Below, piece after piece: positions 14,101 through 28,800 of a stretch of DNA of 64,000 nucleotides. The stretch's first letter is position 1, and every line of letters begins with the position of its first letter. Source of the stretch: Siphonodentalium dalli (lineage: Eukaryota; Mollusca; Scaphopoda; Gadilida; Siphonodentaliidae); the NCBI GenBank assembly GCA_032622095.1, contig CP136069.1:65991319-66055318 (forward strand). Reading direction: 5' to 3'. The translations under genes and the position numbers were made by a program. A model generated the notes under the pieces. It saw only the letters and a list, made by a program, of their open reading frames with translations, was not told the DNA's origin and ran no database searches.

Positions 14101-16831
14101 TTGCGGTGATTTTGATGATTGGGAAGGGAGAAACGGTGCTCTGAGCTTCTCCAAAATGCGACCACGGCGGTGTCCGTGGGTTTTTACACTTACATACGAA
14201 ATTTGAGCTCGATGAGTGCAGTCGTTTTCGATTCTATAAAGTACACACACACACACACATATATATATATACGGAAGTCTCAAAATATATAGTACTAGCA
14301 GGTTAGCCCGCCACCGGCGGCTTGTCCAAAACATGACATTTTTTATATATTTTTTTTTAATTTTTAGATCCACGCGTTTCAATAAGAAAAATTTGTACCC
14401 GGTAGCTCCACCCGTTTCCGAGATCTGGTCTGCGCATGCGCGAAGCTGGCGTTGCACGGGCTCGGCGACCCGATAAAATTTGTACCCGGCTCAAGATACA
14501 TTCACATAGCAAATTTAAAGTCGATAGCTCCACCCGTTTCCGAGATCTCGTCTGCGCATGAGCTGCACGGGCGTCGCACGGGCTCGGCGACCCGATAAAA
14601 TTTGTACCCGGCGCAAGATACATTCACATAGCAAATTTCAAGTCGATAGCTCCACCCGTTTCCGAGATCTCGTCTGCGCATGCGCTGCACGGGCGTCGCA
14701 CGGGCTCGGCGACCCGATAAAATTTGTACCCGGCGCAAGATACATTCACATAGCAAATTTCAAGTTGATAGCTCCACCCGTTTCCGAGATCTCGTCTGCG
14801 CATGCGCTGCACGGGCGTCGCACAGGCTCGTCAATACGACAACGACCACCACCTGGTCAAACTACACACACGTACCAAGTTTCGTCCCGATCGGTCGAGA
14901 ATCGTAGATTTGTATGAAGTACAACACACACACAAACATAAATATATAAGAGAGATATGTAAATTAGATAGATTGTATCAAAATATATAGGAGATATATG
15001 TAAATGATCTACACACCATTACTGGTGTTTGTCAAAGTTTAGTGGGGTATATCAATACTCATTCACGATCATATCATTGAGGTCCGGAGGGTGTGGGCTA
15101 TCTCTCGAATACACGGAGTTCTCAAAATATATAGTATAGAAGACTAGCAGGTTAGCCCGCCACTGGCGGCATTCGTCCCATGGCTTTGTTTCAGAAACAT
15201 GACATTTTTGAATATGAATTTAATGTTTTTTAAATTTAATATATTTTGTTTCTGAATTGTTTTTTTATTGTTAATTTTTTTTAATTTTAAATTGTTTTAA
15301 TTAAATTGTAAATTGTTTTAATTAATTTTTTTGTTTCTGGCGGAAAAATTTACCCGTAGAAATCCCCCCTTCCTAGGAACGACAGACAACGCATTCTTTG
15401 TTTCGTGAAATCTCTCTACGATAACATTGCATTGAATTTAAAACAAACGCTTCCCGTCGGGAAATCTGTCTGCATATATATTTTGAGTCTGCCGTACCCG
15501 TCGTAATGTCGTGAAATCTCTCTGCATAATAGATAACATTGCATTGAATCTGTTGTTGGCATTCAGGGCTTCGGGTCGTTGTTGTTGGCATCACGGCTCC
15601 CCGAAAACTCTCACATTGCCGAAAACGTGTATTTAGTAATATCGTTGTTGTTGATATATACGGCTTGGGGGCTATTTTCTTATTTAGCAAGTTTGAGCTC
15701 AATCGGTTCGAGTCTATAAAGGACACACTCATATATATGACACTTCCCGTGGGTAGCAAGTTTGAGCTCAATCGGCATTCCCTGGAATTTGCCGTAGATT
15801 GGCAGATTCCAGTAGCTTTATAACGGTATATCTGGGGAGAAATCTGATGCTATATTCGTGATTATCTGGGATGATTTCGGTATATACCTATATACTGTAA
15901 AAACAAAGCGCGCCATCCGTGCTCGCAGGGTTGGTCAGAAACAAATGTTTTTTTAAATTTAATGTATGTTCCGTATATCTCTCTGCAGATGCAAATAACG
16001 TTGAATGGCAAACAGACGCTCTTTATAGAGATGCGTCAAAAACAAACGCTCATTAAATAATCACTTGATTAACCCACACCGTGCCTTTGCGGTGATTTGA
16101 GATTGGAGAATGGGTGCTCTGAGCTTCTCTAAACCGCGACCACGGTCGTGTCGGTGGGATTTGACACTTACATAGGAAGTTTGAGCTCAATCTGTACACG
16201 CGTTTTGGATTCTATGAAGTACACACATATATACGAAGTCTCAAAATATATAGTATAGACTAGCCGATGAGCCCGTCGTTGTCCGGGCTATTCAAAAACC
16301 AAATTTCCAAGTCGATAGCTCCACCCGTTTCCGATATCTGGTCTGCGCATGCGCGAAGCTGGCGTCGCACGGGCTCGGCGACCAGATAAAATTTGTATCC
16401 GGGGCAAGATACATTCACATAGCAAATTTCAAGTCGATAGCTCCACCCGTTTCCGAGATCTTGTCTGCGCATGCGCGAAGCTGGCGTCGCACGGGCTCGG
16501 CGACCCGATAAAATTCGTATCCGGGGCAAGTTACATTCACATAGCAAATTTCAAGTCGATAGCTCCACCCGTTTCCGAGATCTCGTCTGCGCATGCGCGA
16601 AGCTGGCGTCGCACGGGCTCGGCGATCCGATAAAATTCGTACTCGGGGCAAGATACATTCACATACCAAATTTCAAGTCCATAGCTCCACCCGTTTCCGA
16701 GATCTCGTCTGCGCATGCGCTGCACGGGCGTCGCACGGGCTCGCCAATACGACAACGACCACCGCCTGGTCAAACTACACACACGTACCAGTTTCGTCCC
16801 GATCGGTCGAGAATCGTAGATTTGTATTAAG

Positions 16832-16865
<34 letters not shown>

Positions 16866-19800
16866 GGTCTTCAAAATATATATGAGATAGATTAAAAACA
16901 AGGAGAAGCACTCTGGGGGGTATTCATATTTATTTTGAGCAAAGTTGAAAATAAAATGAAAAAATAAAATAAAATGAAAAGCCACCTGCCCGCCCATATT
17001 TTTGTCTTGCATGTCACCAGAAACACAGGAATATTTTGTTTTGGTCTAACAATGGCAAGTCTGGATGAAATGGCAAGTTGTGTTAAAATTTATTACATGC
17101 ATGTTCCAAGCAAGTCTGGAAATAGTGTGTCTGTCATTTGTAGAATGAGGACCCTCAGAAGGTGAATTTTAATAGTGACGCTATCCCGCACGGCGGTCTA
17201 GCATCACCAAATTCACTCTCTGGGAATCTCATTCTGCTGAGGCCTCAACTGTAATGGGAGACCCAGGGTAAGATTGATGTTCCCCAGTTGAAGTTGGTGA
17301 TTTCACCCATTAATCACCTCGATTATGCATTTTATCTTCTGCAAATTTGGGGATACAGAAACAGAATAGAAGGGAGAAAGTAACGAAAAACAATGTTTAA
17401 TTTGAGACTATAGATACTTTCCAGAATATGTGGCCTAAGCAGAATGAGATCCCAAGAGGGTGAATTATGCAAATGACAGACACTTTATTTCAAGGCTTCC
17501 AAGAATTTTAGTGTTCCTGTTGTACTATATTTACAAATCGGTATATCTCTATGTGTTCCATCCTGTTGACATACATGTATCACATGATCACTGGGGACCC
17601 ACCGCTCCTGCTAAATCCGTCCGAAATCGCATAATCGTTCAGTGCGCATCGATAAATGCTATGTTGCCCTCTCTGCAATTTTATAAAAATTAGTGTGATG
17701 GCAGGTGACGGCACTTAAAATGGTAAGTATTTTCTTAAAAATCCAAATTATTCTTTCAAATTTAAATTGTGATTTTTCAATATCAATGTCTGTATCTGTG
17801 TGTGTTGAATTCATAGTCCAGGCACATTAGACATGGAAGTGGAAAAGTAAGGAAATAAATCGGGGAAAGCTGATTTTTTTATATTATTTTGGCCATAACA
17901 TCGCGGACGCGTCACGAAAAGTCCCCTAAAATCCGATTTGAGCTTTCTGAGTTACATCATTTTTTCCATATAATTAAACAAAACAATATTTTTCACAATG
18001 ATGGAAATAATTGGATGTTGTAACAATTTTTCAGCCGAAACGTATACAAAAAGCACTCAATATTGTTCGATATACAATTCTCGAACCAACGACACCCATT
18101 CAAAGGGAAATATCGAATGAATTTCGCATATATAGATATGAAATAAAACACTGAGCCAAAATACTGACGATTTTGAAGACAAACTGATGTTTTCGATGTC
18201 GGATTTCTCAGGCTTCTCAAAACATAGGCGCAAGCTATCTATTTTAAAAACTGCACAGACACCACCCCGTCGCTATAATAGGCAGAACTAGCGAGTACGC
18301 ACATCATAAGTTGTCAAAACTTGTAAAAACATAACCCTACCCCCGAAACTGGTTGTCAACGATCTGGTCGTATTTTGATATTCTATTTTGTCTAAGCTAG
18401 TCATATGCATTACTAAGTTATACCAGTATATGTGAAATATGAGTACGAGAGCGAATATAGTGACACGATCAGAATACTACAAACGCGGTCATGAAATGGC
18501 TGTCAAAATGGCCGCAACCACCAAGCTAAGCCGAAATGATGGCAACTTATTATATAACCACCTAGTAGGTAAAATACGTATTAACAATATACAAGTCTGT
18601 TGTTAAATATCTTTAAAGGTACACAGTTCATTAAAACAGGCCCATGTGGAGGATTTATCGGCCATTGCAACGCAGGTCAAACCCAATGAATTACGTCTTT
18701 AAAATTTCGGGTTTTCTGTTTACAGTCGGGGCCAAAAATAATAATTTCGGGCATGCAACATACGAAGTAATGTTTCGCCACACAGTGTATGGTAGTTTCG
18801 TTCGGCGTGATGATAAATTATTGAATGGAACGCAGAAACTTAAGTGCATATCCTTGCGGTATAAATAGTAGTTACATTTCCGGATTGTTCATCACTGTAC
18901 ATGATAATAAACCACACACGTATGTTGCAATTCTTATTATATTGCAAAGAAACCGCCACCTCTTCAAAAGATTAGCCCTGCATCACACCAGATCAAATAG
19001 ACAGCACATCGTACATTTGATATACGACTAATTTTCGTGCTGCTTCCAAACCGGTCTCTTAGTAAACAATTTGTTCAACTTACTTCAGTCGGCAACTTAC
19101 AACTGGAATATGCTATTACGCAATGTACAATATTAGTTTTCCGTATTTTGTTGTTTGAAAATATCTTGCCAAAACCACCCATGAACTTGTGCAAAATATC
19201 AGGTGATCATCGTTTAAAGCTGTTATTTCAGCGTTGAACATTGACTCAATGTTGCTAGTTATGGTTGTTAGTTCAGCAGATATGTGTAACATTAGGGAGA
19301 AGGGATACACACGGTAATGCGGTTGCAGAAAACATAGTACCCTTCGCGTATATGTGACCTTGGTGAATATAACCAAATATTATTTCCAGGTATAAAGACA
19401 GTCTCTGTCACAGAGTATGTGGGCAATTTTGGTCAAGTTTAGATTTTTTTAAAGAAAGTATATGGTACTCCTTTGTGTTTTGATAAATTGCTTTCATAGT
19501 ATACCACCATGCATTCTTGTGATAACAGCGAAATATTCGTGTTTTATTACTTATTCTTAGGCAAAAATTACTAATATTTTAAGACACGGAGAATATAATC
19601 TACACAATTCACCCATTACTCTATGAATATCTCTCATACTGCTCTATAGCAGTGTATTTCGAAAGGTTTGATGGTGTATATATCAAAAGAAACGATGACC
19701 GGTCACATTAGTGATACTGCTATGAGCACATATATTTCGGCTTCTATGAAAGGTCACAGAATCAATTCTTCGCTATTAAATTTCATTTTACAGTGTAGTG

Positions 19801-22800
19801 TACATATATATCACACGATTCAAGATAAATAGTGCAGAAAAATTTGCCTTATTCTCCCGTTTCTTTGCGGTCAAAAAGTCCAGATTTAACCATTTTATGA
19901 GACCTTGCTTTTCGCTATATCTCTCGCGATATATATTAGAGATAATTCGCACATACCCGATAAAATGTTTCTCTTATTCTCTGCAATCATTCTTCCTCAC
20001 ATATTTCGAGCGTGTTGTCACTCTTATGGGACTAGCTATTCAATTATGCATAAAATGTAAATTTCATTCTATTTTGGCCATTTTGGCGGCCATTTTGGGA
20101 CTTCAATTCAACTTATATGGTTCACGGCTAAGCATTGTTTGTATGTATGTCAATGTATTATGAATTTGGAATTAATTGATCTACACATGACTGCATTCCC
20201 ATATGGCCTGATGGAGATGCTTCAGAATTTGAACCATTCCGAAAAATCAAGATATCTCAAAAAGCTCAACTCGGATTTTAGGGGACTTTTGCCACGTTGT
20301 TCGTAAACATGTTCTTATTGATCCCTGAAAAAATCAGTTTTCCCCGATTTTTTACACTAGTGAAACCTTATGTGCCTGGACTAAAAGACAAGCATACGGT
20401 GGCTCCAGTGCAAATTTTGTATGGCTCCAGTTCGAAAACGAACACAAATGATAAGCTCCAGTGTGCATTATGAAGACTGATTTTTTCCGACAAACCAATC
20501 ACAATGGTTGATATATTCAAAATGGCCGCCACTTTTACGAAATGGCCGCCGTTTTCAGCTTTTACTCCACATTTACGACAAATGTGACTTCTATATATTA
20601 TTTGAAAATTTTAATATTTCACTCAAATAAAGGGTGTTGTAGGATGGCCGCAAGACTCTATTTCCACACACACCCCCACCCAATCCAACATGGCCGCCAT
20701 CCAGAGGGATTCAAATAGAGAACCCATGCCAGTTCTCGGCACTTTACCAATTTAGGTCAAACAAAGAGTGGTGTAGGTTTGCCCCCAAGACACCCCACAT
20801 ATTCACCAAACACATCCGATTCAAAATGGCCGAAGTCCAGAGGGGTCCAAATAGGGGAACACTGGGTTTGAACTTTCCAACTGTTGGGAATTTCCAACCA
20901 ACCTGACACCACCTATCATGTTGGTATATTTCCAATTGATAGCAATTTCAGAAAAATATTTGGACTAAATATAGAACAGATTTGCTAGAGTTGGTCTAAA
21001 AGAACATATGTCCCACTAATTACATTGTAGTTGTTGGAAAATCAACCAACTAACAATTTCAACCTATAAGTGGTGTACAATTTCCAACAAATGTTGTGTG
21101 AGGCATGAAATTTCCAGCTGTCGAATATTTTGACTAAAGTTGGAGGGTTAGACCCCTCAAACCCCCTGTTGCCACGTCCCTGGGGCGGAATACACCCCTA
21201 TGATAATATCGCTGGCGCCACGTCCCTTCATATCAACAAAAATAGCTTCATGGAAACCGTGAAGCATCGAAATCAACATGAAAGCACACTGAGGTGATGA
21301 TTTCGGACTGGTGCACTTTCGCCAAATGCGCACCTGTCATGTAGCTTGTTATCGCAAAGGCAACCTATCAGTTTGTGATATTTTATAAACCTTGTTTTAA
21401 CAAACTTACGATCCCCACATGACAATGATTTTGATCAGCAATATTAAAAGCAATACCAAGGTGACAATAAACTGATGATTGTAGTAAAATTGAGCACATG
21501 TTCCACTCATAATGCTTTAGAATTTGTCATAGTAAAAAGCACTGGAAATGATGAGGTTGGGAAAAAATACAAAGAATTTTAGGTTTATTGAATCCTGCGG
21601 ACCAAGAGGCACTTTCCATATACATAATGGCCTGTAATTGAGGGAGAAACGTAATTTTCTTATATTAACTTCTCACATTTATGCTCCCTGAGCTCAATTT
21701 CTGGGCATGGTATAGACTTTCTCTTGCGCACTGGACGATTATGCGATTTCGGATGGATTTAGCAGGAGCGGTGGGCCCCCAGTGATGATGTAATTGACGT
21801 TTGCCTCAACCATGAAATCAGAATTATAAAAAAAAATCGTCATCACTCATGACAAAACAAGCCCTGAATTTGTTTGAATAAACCCTGTAAATCTGTTTTT
21901 TTTAATTCACAGATTCCAGGATGGGTGGCGTGTAATAAACATAGAATAACACCTATGTTCATAAATGGGCTTGCCAATAAGGATTAAAATTGATGCTGTG
22001 CCGCTTGTTCTATCCTTCCGCACTACCACTCATGTCATATCAACAAACCCGTTAACACACTCGTGTCATTCTGTATATTTCTCTGACAGGAAACTATCAG
22101 ATTAACATCACTCACAATCCCCGCTGTCATTGCATACAAAATTGTGGTATATGAACAGAACCAGCTATCGGTCGTCCCGTTCGTGACATACTGACTGTTG
22201 GTTAGATCATTGTGTTTGGGGATTTTGATGCTATATTCTCACTAGGATTTAGGAAAGCTGTGACGTTGGAATCTGTGGTGTGTGCCAGCCATGTGGTATA
22301 TGACAAGAACCAGCTATCGGTTGTCCCGTCCGTGACATACTGACTGTTGGTTAGATCATGGTGAAGTCGCTCCATCTTATCTTTGCTACTGAAGTAGTCA
22401 AAGTCCTCTGTGAAGTTAAAAAAAAATTTTGGTAACTACAGTAATGCCCTAAATAATCAACTCCTTAACCACAGCAGAATTATGGGTAACTTTTCAGGAT
22501 TTAGTCTCACTGAGAACTTTCCGATGAATGGCAATAAGCCATATTTCCGAAAAAAACTCACAGAGCTTTCCAATGAATGGCAACAAGCCATATTTCCGAC
22601 TAAATCCTGAAAAGTTACCCATTATTCTGCTGTGGTTAAGGAGTCGATATTTGGAGCATTACTGTATATGCTAAGCACGGGCTTCAATTGATGAAAGTGT
22701 CAATGACACTGTAGCTCAACTTGGAAACAGAATAATTTAATGTATTACAGTCAATGGAGCGATTAGGAACGTGGAAAGTTGAATGTCTAATACTAGTTTA

Positions 22801-25800
22801 TAGACATGAAGAGAAAAGTAAAATCCAAAATTACTCGTTCCCATCTACATGTTATTGTTAATATCCATGACAAATTTTATGATGATCAGACTAAATGTAC
22901 GACCTGCAGCCCGTGCTAAAGAATTTAGTCATACAAAGAGTAAAATCCAAGATGGCTGCTGGCGACCATGTTTTTTGGCCGAATGACCCCAAAAGTACTT
23001 GTTCCCATCTACATGTCAATATTAACATCCATGACAAATTTCATGATGATCTGACAAACAGTACGACCTGTGGCCCGTGCTAATGGATTAAATTTTGAAA
23101 TCCAAGATGGCCATGATTTTTGTCCGAATGACCCCAAAATGACTCATTAACATCTACATTCCAATTTCAACAGCCATGACAAATGCTATGATGATCAGAC
23201 TAAAGGTACGACCTGTAGCCCATGCTAAAGGATTTAGTCATACAAAGAGTAAATTCCAAGATGGCTGCTGGCGGCCATGTTTTTTGACCGAATGACCCCA
23301 AAATGACTCGTTCCCATCTACATGTCATTATTAACATTCATGACGAATTTTATGATGATCAGACTAAAGGTACGACCTGTAGCCTGTTCTAAAGGATTTA
23401 GTCATACAAAGAGTAAAATCCAAGACGGCTGCTGGCGGCCATGTTTTTTGACCGAATGACCCCAAAATGACTCGTTCCAATCTACATGTCAATATTAACA
23501 TCCATGACAAATTTCATGATGATCAGACGAACAATGCGACCTGTGGCCCGTGCTAATGGATTAAATTTTGAAATCCAAGATGGACATGATTTTTGTCCGA
23601 ATGACCCCAAAATGACTCATTAACATCTACATTCCAATTTCAACAGCCATGACAAATGCTATGATGATCAGACTAAAGGTACGACCTGTAGCCCATGCTA
23701 AAGGATTTAGTCATACAAAGAGTAAATTCCAAGATGGCTGCTGGCGGCCATGTTTTTTGACCGAATGACCCCAAAATGACTCGTTCCCATCTACATTCCA
23801 ATTTCAACAGCCATGACAAATTTCATGATTATCAGACTAAAGGTACGACCTGTAGCCTGTGCTAAAGGATTTAGTCATACAAAGAGTAAAATCCAAGATG
23901 GCTGCTGGCGGCCATGTTTTTTGCCCGAATAACCCAAAAATGACGCTTTCCCATCTAAATGTCAAATTTCATGACAATCAGATGAACAGTACGGCCTGTA
24001 GCCCGTGCTAATGGATTGAATTTTGAAATCTAAGATGGCCGCTGGCGGCCATGTTTTTTTTCCGAATGACCCCAAAATGAATCATTCCGGTACAAATGTT
24101 GATGTCAACAAGTATGACAAATTTCATAATGATCCGATCAAAGGTACGACCTGTAGCCTCTATTGTTGACGCCTTACGCACACACTCACACACGCACACA
24201 TGGACGACAAAGCCATGGCAATAGCTCAAACTTTACAAAGTAAAGTTGAGCTAAAAATGCATTAATTGTAACTGGCTATCATACACAACACTGTTGAGGA
24301 AGTCTGACATACAGTAATGCCCTAAGTAATCGACCTCTTAACCACAGCAGAATTATAGGGTAACTTTTCAGGATTTAGTCGGAAATATGGCTTGTTGCCA
24401 TTCATCGGAAAGCTGTCGGGGATCTATTACTTAGGGCATTAATGTACATGATGTAGACATTGTTGAACAAGTCTCATATACCTAATATAAAAAAAATCAG
24501 TTTATATTTGTTCAAATTATTGTGCTATCGCGATCAAAATTCACAAAAAATGAACTATAACTAAGCTGTAACCAGTGTTTCGCGCTGTCGGTGGCCAAAT
24601 TGGCCAAAGGCTAAGTTTTATCAAAATTGGCCAATAAAAATTTCATTTGGCCAAACTGGGGACGGGAAGCTAATTCAAAAGCGCTGAATAGATCAACAGT
24701 CCCGACGAAGTTAGGCGACAAAAGTATTTTGTACTTCGCAAATATCGTACCATGTAAACAAAATTTATTTTGTGATGGGAGCGTTGATTGAATGGTGATG
24801 ATGAACAGACCTTGGATGACGTATGACAATAAGAAGGGTGTGATGTTCTGTAGTGTGTGCCTTCAGATTGGTGTGAGTAACCATTTCATGGCTAGCTGCA
24901 CAACATTGAAACTGTATATAATCAAACTTCACGAGCCAGCAACATGTCAGCTCTAACATTTAACCAGACATTTAAAAAATATTGGATTTAAAACACTAAT
25001 CATCAAAACGCTTAATCTGTACACTGGTTACGCAATTGTTCGTTGATTAGGTAGGCTGTAAGATAAAATACCTAAATGCATTGTCCCATAATTGGATGTA
25101 CAGGCTAGCAGTACTTAACGATAATAAGCAACATTTTATTTATCTCGGTGAAAATAGCGATGACAACTAACACAGCTTATTACTTTATTAGTTAGCGACC
25201 TATATGTTCCTAAAATATTTAGTTTTTTAAAGTTTTTCTAATTATGAATTTATTCTGATTAACAAATAAAATTTAAAACAATTATTTCAGTCATCAATTC
25301 GGAATCACTCAGAAAATGAGGATTTAATTTGACCAAAGTTTTTTTTAATTTGGCCAATTTTTTTTTTAATTTGGCCAATAAAATTTTCATTTGGCCAAAC
25401 TTTTGGCCACAAGATTTTTGGTCCAGAGCAAACACTGGCCGTAACCGCCAAAAATACACAGACATGGCTGGTTTATGAACTCAATCAAGACATTGTTGAC
25501 CAAGTCTCGATCATATACCGAATATAAAAAAATTAGTTGATATTTGTTCAAGTTATTGCACTATCGTGATAAAAATTCATGAAAATGAACTAATTAAAGC
25601 ACCGTAATGCTTCCCAAAGTAAGCAGACATTCTTCAGCAAGTCTCAAATACTAAATAGTTAGAAAATCAGTAGATATTTGTTTAAGTTATCTGTAGAGGC
25701 CTGCCCCCGAACCGACCTAAAAAACTGTAGGTGAAGTTTTTTTTTAAACTCGACCTAATATCAGTAGAGGTAGCTGTAAGTTGTGCAGTTCATACCATTA

Positions 25801-28800
25801 TTTAACCCTTTCTATACTAAATGGATTCTGCCAATCAGTTAAAACGTGTACATCGGAATGATCTATTATTGATTTGCAGGGATGTAGAGGTAATACAAGA
25901 GGTGTGCACTCAGGGTGCTAGCATACCCCCACCGTGGCAAATTCAACCCGCATTATCCGTAAACACAACAAAAAAGATTTTTAACTTTAAAGAAAAATTC
26001 GGACTAATAATATCGATATGGTGTCACAAGAAGCTTGTACAGAAAAAATTATTCAAATTTTTTCATATTTGTTAAAGTTACAAGTCGGACAGAATTTTCT
26101 AAGTCAAAATAAGTCGAAAATGAAGTGTAATATTACGAAAAACAGTCTGAGCCAATCCCTAGCCACGTTATGTAGAGAGGGTATTGTGAGAAGTATGTAT
26201 ACCAAAAATTATTTAAATCGTTTCATATTTGTTAAAGTTATTAAGTCGGACAGAATTTTCTAAGTCAAAATAAGTCGGAAATGAGGCGTAACTTTAAAAA
26301 AAAAAGTCGGACCGAACCGCAATTAGCATCATGCGGAGAGGCAGTCCCAAGGAGATTGCATACAAAAAATTATTGAAATCGGTTGGTTCATAGTTGTTTG
26401 AGTTATGAGGTCGGATGGACGGACGGACGGACGGCTAGATGGACACACGGAGGGAGAAAGCATGACGGACGGACGGACGGATGGACAGACGCAGTCAATC
26501 CAGTATACCCCCCATTTTCTTCGAAAGTGGGGGTATAATAAATAATAAATAAATAAAAGTACAGAAGGAGCCCTATTCCTTGAAGGAAATGTTTAGATAA
26601 TAAGTTCAACAAACAACATCTTTTTTTTTAACTTATTATCTGAACATTTCCTCTCATAACTACTAATCAATGATGCTTTAGTATATATAAGAATAGAAAC
26701 ATCACTAAACCTTGACCATTCTCAATCACATCCATGGATCCATTTCAAGCCCTTCTGATGGCCAACATTCTTACCAAATTTCGGATCCGATAACCTATGG
26801 CTGAGATATCAGCTCAGATGGACGGAAAATCAACATTTCCAAACGAACTTTAGAACGGGAAATGTGTGTAATATCATTGGATGCCTCTCTTTTATTCACA
26901 GTGGGGAAACCTGTATTAATTACATTATCAGTTACTTGAGTTATATTCAGTAAACCTCAAATCTGGATAATAAGTAAAATGAAAGTGTCAATGACACTGT
27001 AGCTCAACTTGGAAAGGGAATAATTTAATGTACGACCTGTAGCCCATGCTAAAGAATTTAGTCATACAAAGAGTAAAATCCAATATTAACAACCATGACA
27101 AATTTCATGATGATCAGACAAACAGTACGACCTGTGGCCCATGCTAATGGATTAAATTTTGAAATCCAAGATGGCCACTGGCGGCCATGTTTTTTGTCCG
27201 AATGACCCCAAAATGACTCGTTCCCATTTACATTCCAATTTCAACAGCCATGACAAATTTTATGATGATCAGACTAAATGTACGACCTGTAGCCCGTGCT
27301 AAAGGATTTAGTCATACAAAGAGTAAAATCAAAGATGGCTGCTGGCGGCCATGTTTTTCTGCCGAATGACCCCAAAATGACTCGTTCCCATCTACATGTC
27401 ATTATTAACAATCACGACAAATTTTATGATGATCAGACTAAAGGTACAACCTGTAGCCCGTGCTAAAGGATTTATTCATACAAAGAGTAAAATCCAAGAT
27501 GGCTGCTGGCGACCATGTTTTTTGGCCGAATGACCCCAAAATTACTCGTTCCCATCTACATGTCATTGTTAACATCCATGACAAATTTTATGATGATCAG
27601 ACGAACAGTATGACCTGTGGCCCGTGCTAAAGGATTAAATTTTGAAATCCAAGATGGCCACTGGCGGCCATGTTTATTGGCCGAATGACCCCAAAATTAC
27701 TCGTTCCCATCTACATTCAAATTTCAACAGCCATGACAAATTTTATGATGATCAGACTAAAGGTACGGCCTGTAGCCCTTGCTAAAGGATTTAGTCATAC
27801 AAAGAGTAAAATCCAAGATGGCTGCTGGCGGCCATGTTTTTTGGCCGATTGACCCCAAAATGACTCGTTCCCATCTACATGTCATTATTAACATTCTTGA
27901 CAAATTTTATGATGATCAGACTAAAAGTAGGACCTGTAGCCCGTGCTAAAGGATTTAGTCATACAAAGAGTAAAATCCAAGATGGCTGCTGGCGGCCATG
28001 TTTTTTGGCCGAATGACCCCAAAATTACTCGTTCCCATCTACATGTCAATATTAACATCCATGACAAATTTGATGATGATCAGACTAAAGGTACGACCTG
28101 TAGCCCGTGCTAAAGAATTTAGTCATACAAAGAGTAAAATCCAAGAAGGCTGCTGGCCGCCATGTTTTTTGGCCGAATGACCCCAAAATTACTCGTTCCC
28201 ATCTACATGTCAATATTAACATCCATGACAAATTTCATGATGATCAGACGAACAGTACGACCTGTGGCCCGTGCTAATGGATTGAATTTTGAAATCCAAG
28301 ATGGCCGCTGGCGGCCATGTTTTTTGTCCGAATGACCCCAAAATGACTCGTTCCCATCTACATTCCAATTTCAACAGCCATGACAAATTTTATGATGATC
28401 GGACTAAAGGTACGACCTGTAGCCCGTGCTAAAGGATTTAGTCATACAAAGAGTGAAATCAAAGATGCCTGCTGGCGGCCATGTTTTTTGGCCGAATGAC
28501 CCCAAAATGACTCGTTCCCATCTACATGTCATTATTAACATTCTTGACAAATTTTATGATGATCAGACTAAAAGTACGACCTGTAGCCCGTGCTAAAGAA
28601 TTTAGTCATACAAAGAGTAAAATCCAAGATGGCTGCTGGCGGCCATGTTTTTGGGCCGAATGACCCCAAAATTACTCGTTCCCATCTACATGTCAATATT
28701 AACATCCATGACAAATTTCATGACGATCAGACAAACAGTACGCCCTGTAGCCCGTGCTAATGGATTGAATTTTGAAATGCAAGATGGCCACTGGCGGCCA

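Larger units (their letters stand above)
17583..21795. mobile_element. Composite inverted-repeat element, about 4.2 kb
   Basis: 'ctggggacccaccgctcctg' and the following 45 bases at 17590-17650 recur inverted at 21726-21790. They enclose a second inverted-repeat element (17815-20392) and a 20500-21200 segment rich in 'aaatggccgcc' and 'tttccaac' motifs. Open frames inside are short and match nothing I recognise. Transposon class is not determined. Confidence 0.6.

Noticed and set aside
15695-15725. GGTTCGAGTC resembling a tRNA B box.
   Set aside because: No A box, acceptor stem or cloverleaf around it; it belongs to the Helitron leader-like sequence.
13528-16911. Many overlapping ORFs of 60-124 codons on both strands (CADQISETGGAID- and ARARRPDKI-type products), also at 61043-61695.
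   Set aside because: They track the 122-bp Helitron-internal tandem repeat in several frames and both strands at once; no start context, splice signals or domain.
19798-20163. 121-codon plus-strand ORF.
   Set aside because: Lies in the core of a decayed TIR element, is hydrophobic and low in complexity, and matches no family I know.
27670-28180. Repeated 60-codon plus-strand ORFs with near-identical products.
   Set aside because: They are frames through the 155-164-bp satellite units of element D2.
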